A DNA stretch of 64,000 nt from positions 1,550,001 through 1,614,000 of the forward strand of contig NZ_CP168493.1 in the NCBI RefSeq assembly GCF_042945595.1. The letters run 5' to 3'. This document shows, piece by piece, positions 42,923 through 51,876 of the stretch. This DNA is from Psychrobacillus sp042945595 (GTDB taxonomy: Bacteria; Bacillota; Bacilli; Bacillales_A; Planococcaceae). Every line of letters begins with the position of its first letter. Position 1 is the first letter of the stretch. Position numbers and translations under genes: made by a program. The notes beneath the pieces are model-generated. The model did no database searches. It saw nothing but the letters and a program-made list of their open reading frames with translations, and was not told the DNA's origin.

Positions 42923-45517
42923 TTATGGGTTTGAACTGGAATTTTCTCCTGAACCAGTTGTTCCATCAGGATTAGTAGTATCATCAGGTTTTGTTCCAGA
43001 TTGATCTCCGCCTGAATTATTTCCATTCCCATTATTCCCGTTGTTCCCATTACCATTTCCATTATTGTTTTCATTGCCATTATTATTCGAGTTGCCATCG
43101 TTTTCATCTATAATTGGTTCCTCGGGTGGCGTTATTACAGGTTCTTCCTCCACTGCTGCCTCTAGAGTAAGTGAAATGGATGCGGGTTCACTTCGGACAT
43201 CATCTGAAATGGCTGTAACGGTGAATACATACGAACTTCCTGGGACTAAACTTTGGATAACTAAGCCCATTTGATCAGTTATTTGAAGTACCTGACTAGG
43301 ACCGTTATTAATAGCTACGGAAACTTCAAATTTAACATTCACTTCTTTATCTTTTGGTTTATCAAAATCCCATGATAATGTTGCGGATGATGATTCTTTA
43401 TCATACTCTACTTTTAAATTAGTCGGTGCGTTTAATTCAAGTTTTTCGTATTCATCTGATACAGAAGTTGGTTCCGTACCTTTGACGAATAATTCCGTTT
43501 GTTTTAAGTCATCTGGTGTAAACTCACTTGCTAATTTAAGTGGGTTAGTACCTTTTTCAATGGTTGCTTCAACTACAGAATTAGGTTTCTTGAAGCGTTC
43601 TGTATTTTTTCCTCTTGAAATATTTGTCATTACTTCTTTAAAAATATGTTGCGGTAAATAACGTTCCTCATTTGTAGTCATCGGCGTTTTTAATTCGGGA
43701 TAACCAGCCCATATTGCAATAGAATAGTCTGTCGTATATCCTGCGAACCAAACATCTGGGAATGCGCTGCTTGGCAAGTTCCATTGTTTTATTTGATTGG
43801 AGTCATAGTTGGAAGTACCAGACTTACCTGCAATATCTAATCCATTTATAGCTGCTCGTTTTGCAGTTCCTTTTGTTAAGACATCTCTTAGAACATCTGT
43901 GACCATATAAGCTGTAGAATCTTTCATGACAGGTTTTTGCTCAGGTCGATAATTTTTTTCTGTTTTTCCATCACGGTATACAATTTTATTGATCGAGTAA
44001 GGTTCTGTATGAATACCGTTATTACCAAATGCTGCGTATGCTCCTGCCATTTGAATTGGCGACATTGATTTCGAAGTTCCGCCAATTGCACTACTTTCCG
44101 TTACACTACCAATATCAATATTAAATCGATTAATAAATTCCTTTGCATTTTTTGTGCCTACTTCTTTTAATGTTTTAACAGCAGGTACATTTCTTGAATT
44201 ATAAAGTGCTTCCCGCATAGTCATAGCACCTTGGTATTTTCCATCGAAATTTCTAACTACTTGGTTTGTACCGGTATACGTTATTTTATCATCCACAATT
44301 GTTTGTCCGGTTGACCATTTTAAAAACTCAATCGCAGGACCATAATCCAGTAATGGTTTGATAGTAGAACCAGGAGATCTAAGTTTCATATCTTGCGCAT
44401 AGTTAAATCCTCGATCAGCCCCGTAATTTCGTCCACCACCAACTGCAGCAATTGCTCCAGTCTTTGTATCAATAACCGCGATGGCTGATTGAATTTCTTT
44501 ATTCGGGAATATATCCGAGTTAAGACTTGCTTCTACTTGCTTTTGAGCATTTGGTTGCAGCGTTGTATAAATTGTAATGCCATCTGCAATAGAATCGCCG
44601 TCTCCATTTTTTTCTAATTCATCTAATACGATATCAATAAATGCATCATACTTCGAATTCCTCTTTGCAACGCGTTGATCTTCAGGAAGTAAAGAACTTT
44701 CAATAGGAACCGCTTGTGCTTTTTTCATTTCTGCTTCTGTAATTTTGCCGTGTAAGTTCATCAAATGTAAAACAATATTTCTACGTTTTTCCGCGTTTTC
44801 CGGATGTTTGAATGGATTATAAGGATTTGGACTTTGTGGCATACCCGCTAATACTGCATACTGGTCTAATGTCAAGTCCTTCAATTCTTTTCCGAAGAAA
44901 TATTCTGAAGCTGTTCCGAAACCATAAATTCTTCCCGACATTAATACTTTGTTGAAATACATTTCAAAGATTTCTTCTTTGTCATATTTCCGTTCAAGTT
45001 GGATAGCAAGATATGCCTCTTGTGCTTTCCGTTTTAATGTCTTTTCATTTGTTAAGAAAGAGTTTTTAATAACTTGCTGTGTAAGTGTACTTGCACCTTG
45101 CGCACCGAATCCACCCGTCACATTTGCTAGTACTGCTTTTCCTAAACGCAAGAAGTCGACACCCATATGTTGATAAAACCGGGAATCCTCCGTTGCGATA
45201 ATAGCATCTTCCATTTGTTGCGGAATTTTATCATAAGCTACATACTCTCGATTCTCGGAACCAACAGTTGCGAATAAGTCCCCATTTGCATCCAAAAGTT
45301 TTGGACTAATAGGATCTTTTAAGGAAGTTTCGTCCAATTCTGGTGCAGTGCTTGCATAATAAGCGAAAAGGGAACCTCCTCCAATTAGACCAAGTACACC
45401 TAAAATGCAAACGGTAATAATAATACGTTTAAACCATAGTTTCACAGGTTTTTTTACATGTTTTTTTTGTTGCAATTCTTTTCTTCGTTGTTCACGAGTT
45501 ATTTTTTGCTCACTCAT
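42923..45517 (-). CDS. ponA: Class A penicillin-binding protein 1 (PBP1a)
   Basis: 864 residues. Cytoplasmic basic N terminus, membrane helix about 31-54, then a glycosyltransferase domain (catalytic ATEDSRFY, E110; ASTLTQQVIKN; PQSPNPYNP) and a transpeptidase domain with SxxK S384-K387, SRN 441-443 and KSGT 565-568. It ends in a fibronectin type III-like domain (about 690-790) and an Asn/Gly-rich tail of about 60 residues, which probably lies in the wall. It synthesises peptidoglycan at the cell surface. Transcribed with recU (21 bases apart), against the surrounding genes. Confidence 0.97.
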   Translation of the reverse strand: MSEQKITREQRRKELQQKKHVKKPVKLWFKRIIITVCILGVLGLIGGGSLFAYYASTAPELDETSLKDPISPKLLDANGDLFATVGSENREYVAYDKIPQQMEDAIIATEDSRFYQHMGVDFLRLGKAVLANVTGGFGAQGASTLTQQVIKNSFLTNEKTLKRKAQEAYLAIQLERKYDKEEIFEMYFNKVLMSGRIYGFGTASEYFFGKELKDLTLDQYAVLAGMPQSPNPYNPFKHPENAEKRRNIVLHLMNLHGKITEAEMKKAQAVPIESSLLPEDQRVAKRNSKYDAFIDIVLDELEKNGDGDSIADGITIYTTLQPNAQKQVEASLNSDIFPNKEIQSAIAVIDTKTGAIAAVGGGRNYGADRGFNYAQDMKLRSPGSTIKPLLDYGPAIEFLKWSTGQTIVDDKITYTGTNQVVRNFDGKYQGAMTMREALYNSRNVPAVKTLKEVGTKNAKEFINRFNIDIGSVTESSAIGGTSKSMSPIQMAGAYAAFGNNGIHTEPYSINKIVYRDGKTEKNYRPEQKPVMKDSTAYMVTDVLRDVLTKGTAKRAAINGLDIAGKSGTSNYDSNQIKQWNLPSSAFPDVWFAGYTTDYSIAIWAGYPELKTPMTTNEERYLPQHIFKEVMTNISRGKNTERFKKPNSVVEATIEKGTNPLKLASEFTPDDLKQTELFVKGTEPTSVSDEYEKLELNAPTNLKVEYDKESSSATLSWDFDKPKDKEVNVKFEVSVAINNGPSQVLQITDQMGLVIQSLVPGSSYVFTVTAISDDVRSEPASISLTLEAAVEEEPVITPPEEPIIDENDGNSNNNGNENNNGNGNGNNGNNGNGNNSGGDQSGTKPDDTTNPDGTTGSGENSSSNP

Positions 45518-45538
45518 AAACGTCTCCTCGCTTTCACT

Positions 45539-46138
45539 TTATGCCTTCAAGTTATTAACTATTTTGAGATAATCAATTCTTGGTGCATATTTTGGGGTAA
45601 TTTCTATCGCTTGTTCTTCAAATTCAGTTAATGCAATAGATTTTCTACCTCCTGTTTGCATTCTTTCCCAAAACAACTGTAATTGCGCAAATGGTAAATA
45701 AAAATAACGATCAAATGCGGAAAAACGAACGAGTAAAAAGCAAACACCGTTTTGTTTCAATACTCTGTTCATATGCTCCATTTGATGGAGATGAACATTT
45801 TTTAATGGAAATGCTGTTCTATTTTCCGTTTCTTTTGCTTCAAAGTCAATATATTTACCTTGGTACACACCATTGAAGTCAGTTGTAGATGGTGTACGAT
45901 AGTATGCTTCTTTAATAACAGCCCCACTTCTACTTGGATAGTCAACTTTCACAACTTGTATTGGAATCGGTTTTTTGTATATAACAGCAATATCATTAGA
46001 TAGGTAATATTCGTTCGCTTCGTTTAGCTCATCTTCTAAAGTTTTACCCCTATTACTAAAGGAATAATCCTTTTTACTTATTTTTAACAGTTCTTTTTTT
46101 GGCGCGTATGCTTTTCCGTTTGGATAATGAATAGCCAA
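45539..46138 (-). CDS. recU: Holliday junction resolvase RecU
   Basis: 199 residues. It cuts four-way DNA junctions in recombination and chromosome segregation. Family motifs: HYPNGKAYAPK at the N terminus, SNRGKTLEDELNEAN, the catalytic STTDFNGVYQGKYIDFEAKET, and YAPRIDYLKIV at the end. I place the start at TTG 46138: gaggtg lies 6 bases before it and homologues begin at the same residue; the frame itself extends to 46147. It is paired with ponA as in B. subtilis. Confidence 0.94.
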   Translation of the reverse strand: MAIHYPNGKAYAPKKELLKISKKDYSFSNRGKTLEDELNEANEYYLSNDIAVIYKKPIPIQVVKVDYPSRSGAVIKEAYYRTPSTTDFNGVYQGKYIDFEAKETENRTAFPLKNVHLHQMEHMNRVLKQNGVCFLLVRFSAFDRYFYLPFAQLQLFWERMQTGGRKSIALTEFEEQAIEITPKYAPRIDYLKIVNNLKA

Positions 46139-46217
46139 GTAGATCACCTCTTTATGCTATTAGTTTATCACAAGTTAAGTAGACGTTAACTATTCAGATT
46201 TAGTTTCATATTTGGAT

Positions 46218-46320
46218 GAGATAAGAAAAATGCATGTGTCTTCAAGTGCATCCTGCCTTCACCGTTTCCAGAGTGCTTTGGACGAAACATCTGCTCCAGC
46301 GATTCTTCGTAGCAAAAAAG
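46218..46320 (-). repeat. Inverted right-end fragment of family B
   Basis: On the minus strand this reads 'atgtttcgtccaaagcactctgg' then 'gatgcacttgaag' and ends 'tttttctt', matching the right end of family B. At 46292-46320 it carries the same extra segment as B5 ('tgctccagcgattcttcgt', plus strand), at the same place in the arm. Another short right end, inverted, is at 46556-46600 ('gccagtgtcctttaagtgca'). Confidence 0.65.
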
Positions 46321-46414
46321 TTTGGATACATTATTACCTGTAGATTTTGAGGACCAAATGCATCACGTCCTGACAAATTCTAAGTGGAGCATTTTTTTAC
46401 ACTAAATGGCACTT

Positions 46415-46519
46415 CGAGACCAAGTGTGTTGTACCCGAGACTAATTTACTCAGAGGAGAGACCAATTCCGCACGACCCAAGACCAATTCATCCGTAACCG
46501 AGACAGATTTCTACATATC
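46415..46519. repeat. Five tandem 21-bp repeats
   Basis: Units start at 46415, 46436, 46457, 46478 and 46499, each exactly 21 bases. The shared core is cgagaccaatt, with variants cgagactaatt, agagaccaatt, caagaccaatt and cgagacagatt; the remaining ten bases of each unit vary. It lies in the recU/yppE gap. The 21-base phase places each core on the same face of the helix. Confidence 0.8.
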
Positions 46520-46744
46520 CAAAGGGCAGGAGCGGTATAAAAATTAATAGCTTTATTATTTGTTTTGAAAAATGCCAGTGTCCTTTAAGTGCAAAACTTG
46601 CTAGTGGACTTTGCTGGGATGCCACCTTTGTTAAAGTTTCTTTGTCGAGACTTCACTAGTTTTGTCCGATTGAAAGAACGTTTGTCGGTAGGGCAGGTAT
46701 TCCCTAAAAAAAAAGGAACATACTCTAAAAAGGGAGGAATTTAT

Positions 46745-46900
46745 ATGAATAAAATTGAACGTTTAATTGACCAATTAGAGCTATTAGAATACTTGCTTGA
46801 AAATCGGTTACATGAAGAACAAGATAAATTTGAGGAAAATTTTAGCAAAACATCTTTTCATCTTCTAGCGAAAATAGAAAAAATTGAAAACAAACTATAA
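46745..46900 (+). CDS. Small coiled-coil-like protein of 51 residues
   Basis: Begins NKIERLIDQLELLEYLLENR and ends LLAKIEKIENKL; rich in leucine, glutamate and lysine with heptad-like spacing and no membrane segment. A strong ribosome site (gggagg, 46733-46738) lies 6 bases before the ATG, which is the main evidence that it is translated. The longer frame from 46589 runs through repeat sequence and is rejected. It occupies the place of the small ypp genes of B. subtilis; I do not recognise the family. Confidence 0.62.
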   Translation: MNKIERLIDQLELLEYLLENRLHEEQDKFEENFSKTSFHLLAKIEKIENKL

Positions 46901-46974
46901 GGAATGTATGTTCGTCGAAGCTAGTAATATGCTTTGAAATTTGCTAAACTATTACTAGAATGCGAGGGATTACT

Positions 46975-47343
46975 TTGTCGTTATTAGAATTAAGTACGCA
47001 GCTATTAAAAGAGTGTGATGATTGTATCATCCGTTTTGAATCATATAGAGAAGAAGATAAGGACCCAGATTTTTTTCGAGACGTTAAACCACATGCATAC
47101 AAAGTAGATGCACTATTGCTTAAATGGGAAGAACTAGTTCGAGTGTGGATTCAAGTGAAAAGACCAAAGTATGTTCATCCAAGTCAAGTGGATTCTTTGC
47201 TTGAGTCTATGGAGCAATTTCTTGTTCAATCTTATTACAAAGGAACAAGTAAAAAGCGTTTTTTAAAATCAGTCCATTCTACAAAATACACATTTGAAAC
47301 GATTATTCATGCGATAAAGGAAGTGGGGGATGAGCATGCGTAA
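46975..47343 (+). CDS. yppE: YppE family protein (DUF1798)
   Basis: 122 residues, soluble, helical. The family pattern is visible in FFRDVKPHAYKVDALLLKWE, RPKYVHPSQVDSLLESMEQF and QSYYKGTSKKRFLKSVHS. Function unknown. TTG 46975 is preferred to ATG 46960: gaggg lies 6 bases before it and the protein then starts like B. subtilis YppE. The 3' end overlaps yprA, suggesting cotranslation. Confidence 0.8.
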   Translation: MSLLELSTQLLKECDDCIIRFESYREEDKDPDFFRDVKPHAYKVDALLLKWEELVRVWIQVKRPKYVHPSQVDSLLESMEQFLVQSYYKGTSKKRFLKSVHSTKYTFETIIHAIKEVGDEHA

Positions 47344-49615
47344 GCAGAAAAGCATACGACAATTATTAGATAATTGGAAATTAGATAAAAATCGCAATTC
47401 GTGCATAAAGCATGTTCATTCAACTGAAGTGAAGCAAGCAAAATATGCACCTTTTCCGGTTAATATGCATGTCTCCTTACAAAAAGCATTAGTTAGTCGT
47501 GGAGTGGAGCAATTATATGTACACCAAAGACAGGCATTTGATGCAGCAATCTCTGGTAAATCATTTACGACCATTACTCCTACGGCTTCAGGAAAATCTC
47601 TTTGTTATCATCTTCCAGTTCTTCAGTCTATATTAGACGATCCTACCTCGCGAGCCATTTATTTATTTCCAACAAAGGCATTAGCACAAGATCAAAAAAG
47701 TGATTTGAATGCACTTATACAAGCTAGTGAGGAAGAGATACATAGCTACACATATGACGGTGATACTGAACCTGGTATAAGACAGAAAATTAGAAAGTCT
47801 GGTCATATCGTATTAACGAATCCCGATATGTTACATTCTGGAATACTCCCTCATCATACAAAGTGGGTATCTTTGTTTGAAAATTTAAAATATATCGTGA
47901 TAGACGAAATTCATACATATAAAGGTGTTTTTGGTAGTCATGTTGCACATGTCATTAGAAGGTTGCAAAGAATTTGTGCTTTTTACGGAAGTCATCCGCA
48001 GTTTATTTGTACTTCCGCAACGATTAAAAACCCGAAAGAGCTTGCGGAATCATTAACGAATGCGTCGCATATATTAATCGATGAAAATGGTGCACCTGCC
48101 GGTAAAAAACATTTTGTCTTCTATAATCCACCAGTGATCCACCCTGTTTTTAATGTGAGAAGGAGTGCGGTATTAGAAGTTCGAGACTTAGCGCAGGAAT
48201 TATATGTGAATGGAATTCAAACAATTGTATTCGCAAAAAGTAGAGTGCGAGTGGAAATGCTCGTTACTTATTTACAAGCACTAGTAAGTAAAAAGATTAA
48301 TGATCAATCCATTCGTGGTTATCGTGGTGGCTATTTACCATCCGAGAGAAGAGTGATCGAAAAAGGACTAAGAGAGGGAGTCATTCGAACTGTTGTAAGC
48401 ACCAATGCACTTGAGTTAGGCGTAGATATTGGACAATTACAAGCATGTATTATGACAGGATACCCTGGAAATATTGCGAGTGCTTGGCAACAAGCAGGAA
48501 GAGCAGGGAGAAGACAGGACGAAGCACTAATTATTTATGTTGCACAGTCTACAGCACTTGATCAATATGTTGTAAATCATCCTGATTTTTTTCTTGGGCA
48601 ATCTCCTGAAGAAGTAAGAATTCATCCTGACAATATCATTATTTTAATGGATCATTTAAAATGTGCTGCTTTTGAATTGCCTTTTACAACACAGGATTAC
48701 TATGCGGAATTTTTTGTGCAGGAATTGCTAGCATTTTTAGCGGAAGACGGCGTTTTATTACAAACGTCTGAGAAATGGCATTGGATGTCTGAAAGTTTTC
48801 CGGCTAGCAATATCAGCTTGCGTTCTGCTTCCCAAGAAAACGTTGTTATCATTGATCAGTCGGTACCAGCAAGAACACGTGTAATAGGTGAGATGGATCA
48901 ATATAGTGCAATGACTTTACTTCATGAAGAGGCAATTTATTTGCATCAAGGAACACAATTTCAAGTAGAAAAATTAGATTGGGAAGAAAAGAAAGCGTTT
49001 GTTCGAGAAGTGGATGTGGATTATTTCACCGATGCCAATATTGCAATAGAGTTAAAAGTTTTGAGTGAAGATAAAGAAAAAGAAACAAATGATGGAATAT
49101 TGTCCTCTGGAGATATAATTGTATTAGCACAACCAACTATTTTCAAAAAAATCAAATTTGATACGCACGATAATATTGGATCGGGCAAAATTCATTTGCC
49201 CCCGATAGAATTGCATACTTCTTCAACTTGGTTTAGCTTCGAAAAACCAACAGGTTGGACGGATACTTTGCTATCGGATGCAATGACAGGTGTTGCTTAC
49301 GCATTGCATGCTTTTATCCCTTTATTTATTCATTGTGACGCAAAAGACATTCATGTAGTCCCACAAGTAAAATCGATCAATATGGAAAAACCAACTTTTT
49401 ATATTTATGATAGTTATCCTGGTGGAATTGGGTTATCCGAAAGAATGTTTGACTTATGGAATGAATTAGTTCCAAAAGTAACGGAGCAAGTGGAAAATTG
49501 TTCTTGTACAAATGGGTGTCCTGCATGTATTGGTGCGCAAGATGCCGCGTTAAATTTGAAAAAGGAAGTATTGAAATTACTTTTCTATCTGCAGGTAAAA
49601 GAAAATGTCTTATGA
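47336..49615 (+). CDS. mrfA: DExH-box helicase MrfA (YprA), mitomycin C repair
   Basis: 759 residues from ATG 47336 (ggggg 6 bases upstream; ATG 47330 also possible). Superfamily 2 helicase with Walker A ITPTASGKSLCYH, DExH box VIDEIHTYKG, motif III TSATIKNP, and helicase C-terminal AGRAGRRQDEALI. The C-terminal MZB/DUF1998 region carries a zinc-type cysteine set ENCSCTNGCPACIG. In B. subtilis MrfA and MrfB form a nucleotide-excision pathway for mitomycin C damage independent of UvrABC. It overlaps mrfB by 11 bases. Confidence 0.94.
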   Translation: MRKQKSIRQLLDNWKLDKNRNSCIKHVHSTEVKQAKYAPFPVNMHVSLQKALVSRGVEQLYVHQRQAFDAAISGKSFTTITPTASGKSLCYHLPVLQSILDDPTSRAIYLFPTKALAQDQKSDLNALIQASEEEIHSYTYDGDTEPGIRQKIRKSGHIVLTNPDMLHSGILPHHTKWVSLFENLKYIVIDEIHTYKGVFGSHVAHVIRRLQRICAFYGSHPQFICTSATIKNPKELAESLTNASHILIDENGAPAGKKHFVFYNPPVIHPVFNVRRSAVLEVRDLAQELYVNGIQTIVFAKSRVRVEMLVTYLQALVSKKINDQSIRGYRGGYLPSERRVIEKGLREGVIRTVVSTNALELGVDIGQLQACIMTGYPGNIASAWQQAGRAGRRQDEALIIYVAQSTALDQYVVNHPDFFLGQSPEEVRIHPDNIIILMDHLKCAAFELPFTTQDYYAEFFVQELLAFLAEDGVLLQTSEKWHWMSESFPASNISLRSASQENVVIIDQSVPARTRVIGEMDQYSAMTLLHEEAIYLHQGTQFQVEKLDWEEKKAFVREVDVDYFTDANIAIELKVLSEDKEKETNDGILSSGDIIVLAQPTIFKKIKFDTHDNIGSGKIHLPPIELHTSSTWFSFEKPTGWTDTLLSDAMTGVAYALHAFIPLFIHCDAKDIHVVPQVKSINMEKPTFYIYDSYPGGIGLSERMFDLWNELVPKVTEQVENCSCTNGCPACIGAQDAALNLKKEVLKLLFYLQVKENVL

Positions 49616-50900
49616 AAAGAAACTAATGCAAATGAAGGGTTTAGTGAAAAAGAATCCTCCCAAAGAACAACCAAAAAAGGAAGTGCGTAATCATGCGATT
49701 CCTTTTTATACGGACGCATGGATCAATGCAGGGTTAAAGCTAGTGAAAAATGAACAAGGATTATTTTTTGTTAAAGAAGCTTTTTACCCGGAACAGTATG
49801 TACATGGAAATATTCCACTAAGTAAACTTTCAGGTGCTATAAATTATATGCAGGAACACTATCCAAATCATCCCTTAACCATTTCTCAAGAAAGTTTGTA
49901 CTCCTTTTACGATACAGAAACAACTGGCTTAAAAGGGACAGGTGTGCTTATCTTTTTAAATGGAATGTTAAAAAAAGTGGATCAAGGTTTACGATTAAGG
50001 CAGTATGTTCTTGCAGATCCAAGTCAAGAAGCAGCTTTTTTATATGCTTCCGAGTTTTGGAAAGAAAAACAAACAATCATTACGTATAACGGAAAAAGTT
50101 TTGATATTCCACAGTTAGAAACAAGATGGACGATGAACAGAAACCTACTTCCTGATCTAAAATTGCATAGTCAAATTGATTTGATGCACTCTTCCAAGCG
50201 AATTTGGAAAGGTGACTTGGAGAGGTTCAAGTTAAAGCAAGTTGAAGAACAAAAGTTAGGATTTATAAGAAAAGATGATATACCAGGACATCTTGCTCCT
50301 ATCATATATTTTGATGCTGTTAAAAGCGGTAATCCTGTTAACTTAATGAGAGTGTTAAAACATAATGAATGGGATATTCTATCTTTAGTCACATTATATA
50401 TTTTGTCAGTGGACTTATTGAAAGAAAAAGATGTAGTAGAATCTGCAGTGACTTATACGAATATTGGAAAGTGGTTCCGAGATTTAAAAACAAAGCAAGC
50501 AAGCTACGACTGGTTTCAATTTGTTGTGAATCAATTTCCAAATGAAGAAGCGAGCTTAGCTTATTATTATGTTGGCTTACATTTGAAAAGAAAGAAGTTA
50601 TTTGATGAAAGTATTCAAGCTTTTCAAGAATCCTTAAAGAAAATAGACGGGAAATATCGATTGGAAGTTTATGTAGAGCTGGCGAAATTATATGAACATC
50701 AGAAAAAAGATTTTGCCTTAGCTTTAGAGATAACTTTACAATGCGCTGTTTATTTGGCTAATAATATTTATGATGGGTCACCATTGAAACTGTTGAAGAT
50801 AAAAGAAGATTTACAAAAAAGAAAGGTGAGAATAATTCGGAAATTAACTATTTCCCGGGAAACCGCACAACCTAACAAAAAGCGCCTAGAGATGCCTTAA
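49605..50900 (+). CDS. mrfB: RNase H-like exonuclease MrfB (YprB)
   Basis: 431 residues. The central exonuclease fold has the acidic motifs FYDTETTGLKGTGV (DxE), ITYNGKSFDIPQLETR and HNEWDILSLVTLY, giving a DEDD-type site. A C-terminal TPR-like part (AYYYVGLHLKRKKLFDESI) may bind the partner MrfA. Starts inside mrfA. The pair acts on crosslinked or mitomycin-damaged DNA by homology. Confidence 0.92.
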   Translation: MSYEKKLMQMKGLVKKNPPKEQPKKEVRNHAIPFYTDAWINAGLKLVKNEQGLFFVKEAFYPEQYVHGNIPLSKLSGAINYMQEHYPNHPLTISQESLYSFYDTETTGLKGTGVLIFLNGMLKKVDQGLRLRQYVLADPSQEAAFLYASEFWKEKQTIITYNGKSFDIPQLETRWTMNRNLLPDLKLHSQIDLMHSSKRIWKGDLERFKLKQVEEQKLGFIRKDDIPGHLAPIIYFDAVKSGNPVNLMRVLKHNEWDILSLVTLYILSVDLLKEKDVVESAVTYTNIGKWFRDLKTKQASYDWFQFVVNQFPNEEASLAYYYVGLHLKRKKLFDESIQAFQESLKKIDGKYRLEVYVELAKLYEHQKKDFALALEITLQCAVYLANNIYDGSPLKLLKIKEDLQKRKVRIIRKLTISRETAQPNKKRLEMP

Positions 50901-50970
50901 AATACTCCATTAATCGACATCGATATGCTATAATACTGTTAGCGAAATGTAGATGGAAGGAAGATACCGT

Positions 50971-51264
50971 ATGGAAATGAAATTAAAGGCTTCAGATATA
51001 CTAGAAAAAGAATTTAAAACAGGCTTAAGAGGTTATAACCAAGAAGAAGTGGATATGTTTTTAGATGATATTATTCAAGATTATGAGGCATTTGAAAAAC
51101 AAATTTCTCAACTTCAATTAGAAAATAAACAATTAAAAGAGGAATTAACAGAGGTTCCTAAAAGAGTTCAACAAGCTCCACAAACCGGTGCAACTAATTT
51201 TGATATATTAAAACGATTATCTCATTTAGAAAAACATGTTTTCGGAAACAAATTGTACGAATAA
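50971..51264 (+). CDS. gpsB: Cell division protein GpsB
   Basis: 97 residues. DivIVA-like coiled coil that links PBP1, EzrA and the elongation/division switch. The N-terminal KASDILEKEFKTGLRGYNQEEVDMFLDD is the membrane/DivIVA-type domain; a linker with proline and glutamine precedes the C-terminal trimerising FDILKRLSHLEKHVFG. ggaaggaag (50955-50963) lies 7 bases before ATG 50971; the frame is open to 50953. It stands just upstream of rnpB, as in B. subtilis. Confidence 0.95.
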   Translation: MEMKLKASDILEKEFKTGLRGYNQEEVDMFLDDIIQDYEAFEKQISQLQLENKQLKEELTEVPKRVQQAPQTGATNFDILKRLSHLEKHVFGNKLYE

Positions 51265-51319
51265 TTATATTAATTGATAAGCATTGTAACTAGGCGATAC
51301 ATCGTTTATAATAGGAATA

Positions 51320-51729
51320 CCACTTATATATTCGGGCAATCGCTGCAATGCTAGTCATTGTAGAGGAAAGTCCATGCTCACACAATTCTGCGATGAATGT
51401 AGTGTTCGTGCTTAGTGAAAAAATAAACTAAGGCAGCTAGATTAGCTGACGGCGGGATGAAGGCCTAAGTTCTATTATGGGATATGGCTGAAAATCTCTG
51501 AAAGTGCCACAGTGACGTAGCTGTATAGGAAACTATACAGGTGGAACGAGGTAAACCCCACGAGTGAGAAACCCAAATTATGGTAGGGGCATTTTCTTGA
51601 AGGAATTGAACGGATAGAAAAACAGAAATAATTCTGTAGATAGATGATTGCCATCTACATCGTACGAGGTAAAGCACCGTTTGAGTACTGTAGAGACAAA
51701 ACATGGCTTATTGGATGTATGAGTGGCTA
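51320..51729 (+). ncRNA. rnpB: RNase P RNA, type B
   Basis: Catalytic RNA of RNase P. The conserved ttcgggcaatcgctgca near the 5' end (51331), gaggaaagtccatgctc (51363), gacggcgggatgaaggc (51449) and the 3' acgaggtaaagcaccg (51664) match the Bacillus type. The ends pair to form helix P1: cacttatatat (51321-51331) with atgtatgagtg (51715-51725). A terminator follows at 51743. Ends are good to a few bases. Confidence 0.95.
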
Positions 51730-51742
51730 TAATTAAATGATT

Positions 51743-51780
51743 AAAAAGCTCTCCATTCATAGGAGGGCTTTTCTATTCTT
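51743..51780 (+). terminator. Intrinsic terminator after rnpB
   Basis: Stem aagctctcc / ggagggctt (one G-T pair) with loop attcata, followed by ttctattctt, about 15 bases after the RNase P RNA 3' end. Confidence 0.8.
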
Positions 51781-51876
51781 ATATGAAAAGCAAAAAATGA
51801 GTGTTGAGTAATCTTAATCGTTAGTGAAGGTAGGAAACCGATAGTGAAAAATTAGCAACCACCTGATCAATTTTAT

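Noticed and set aside
46589..46744. Upstream extension of the 51-codon ORF
   Set aside because: The extension passes through repeat-derived sequence and skips the strong ribosome site at 46733; ATG 46745 is the better start.
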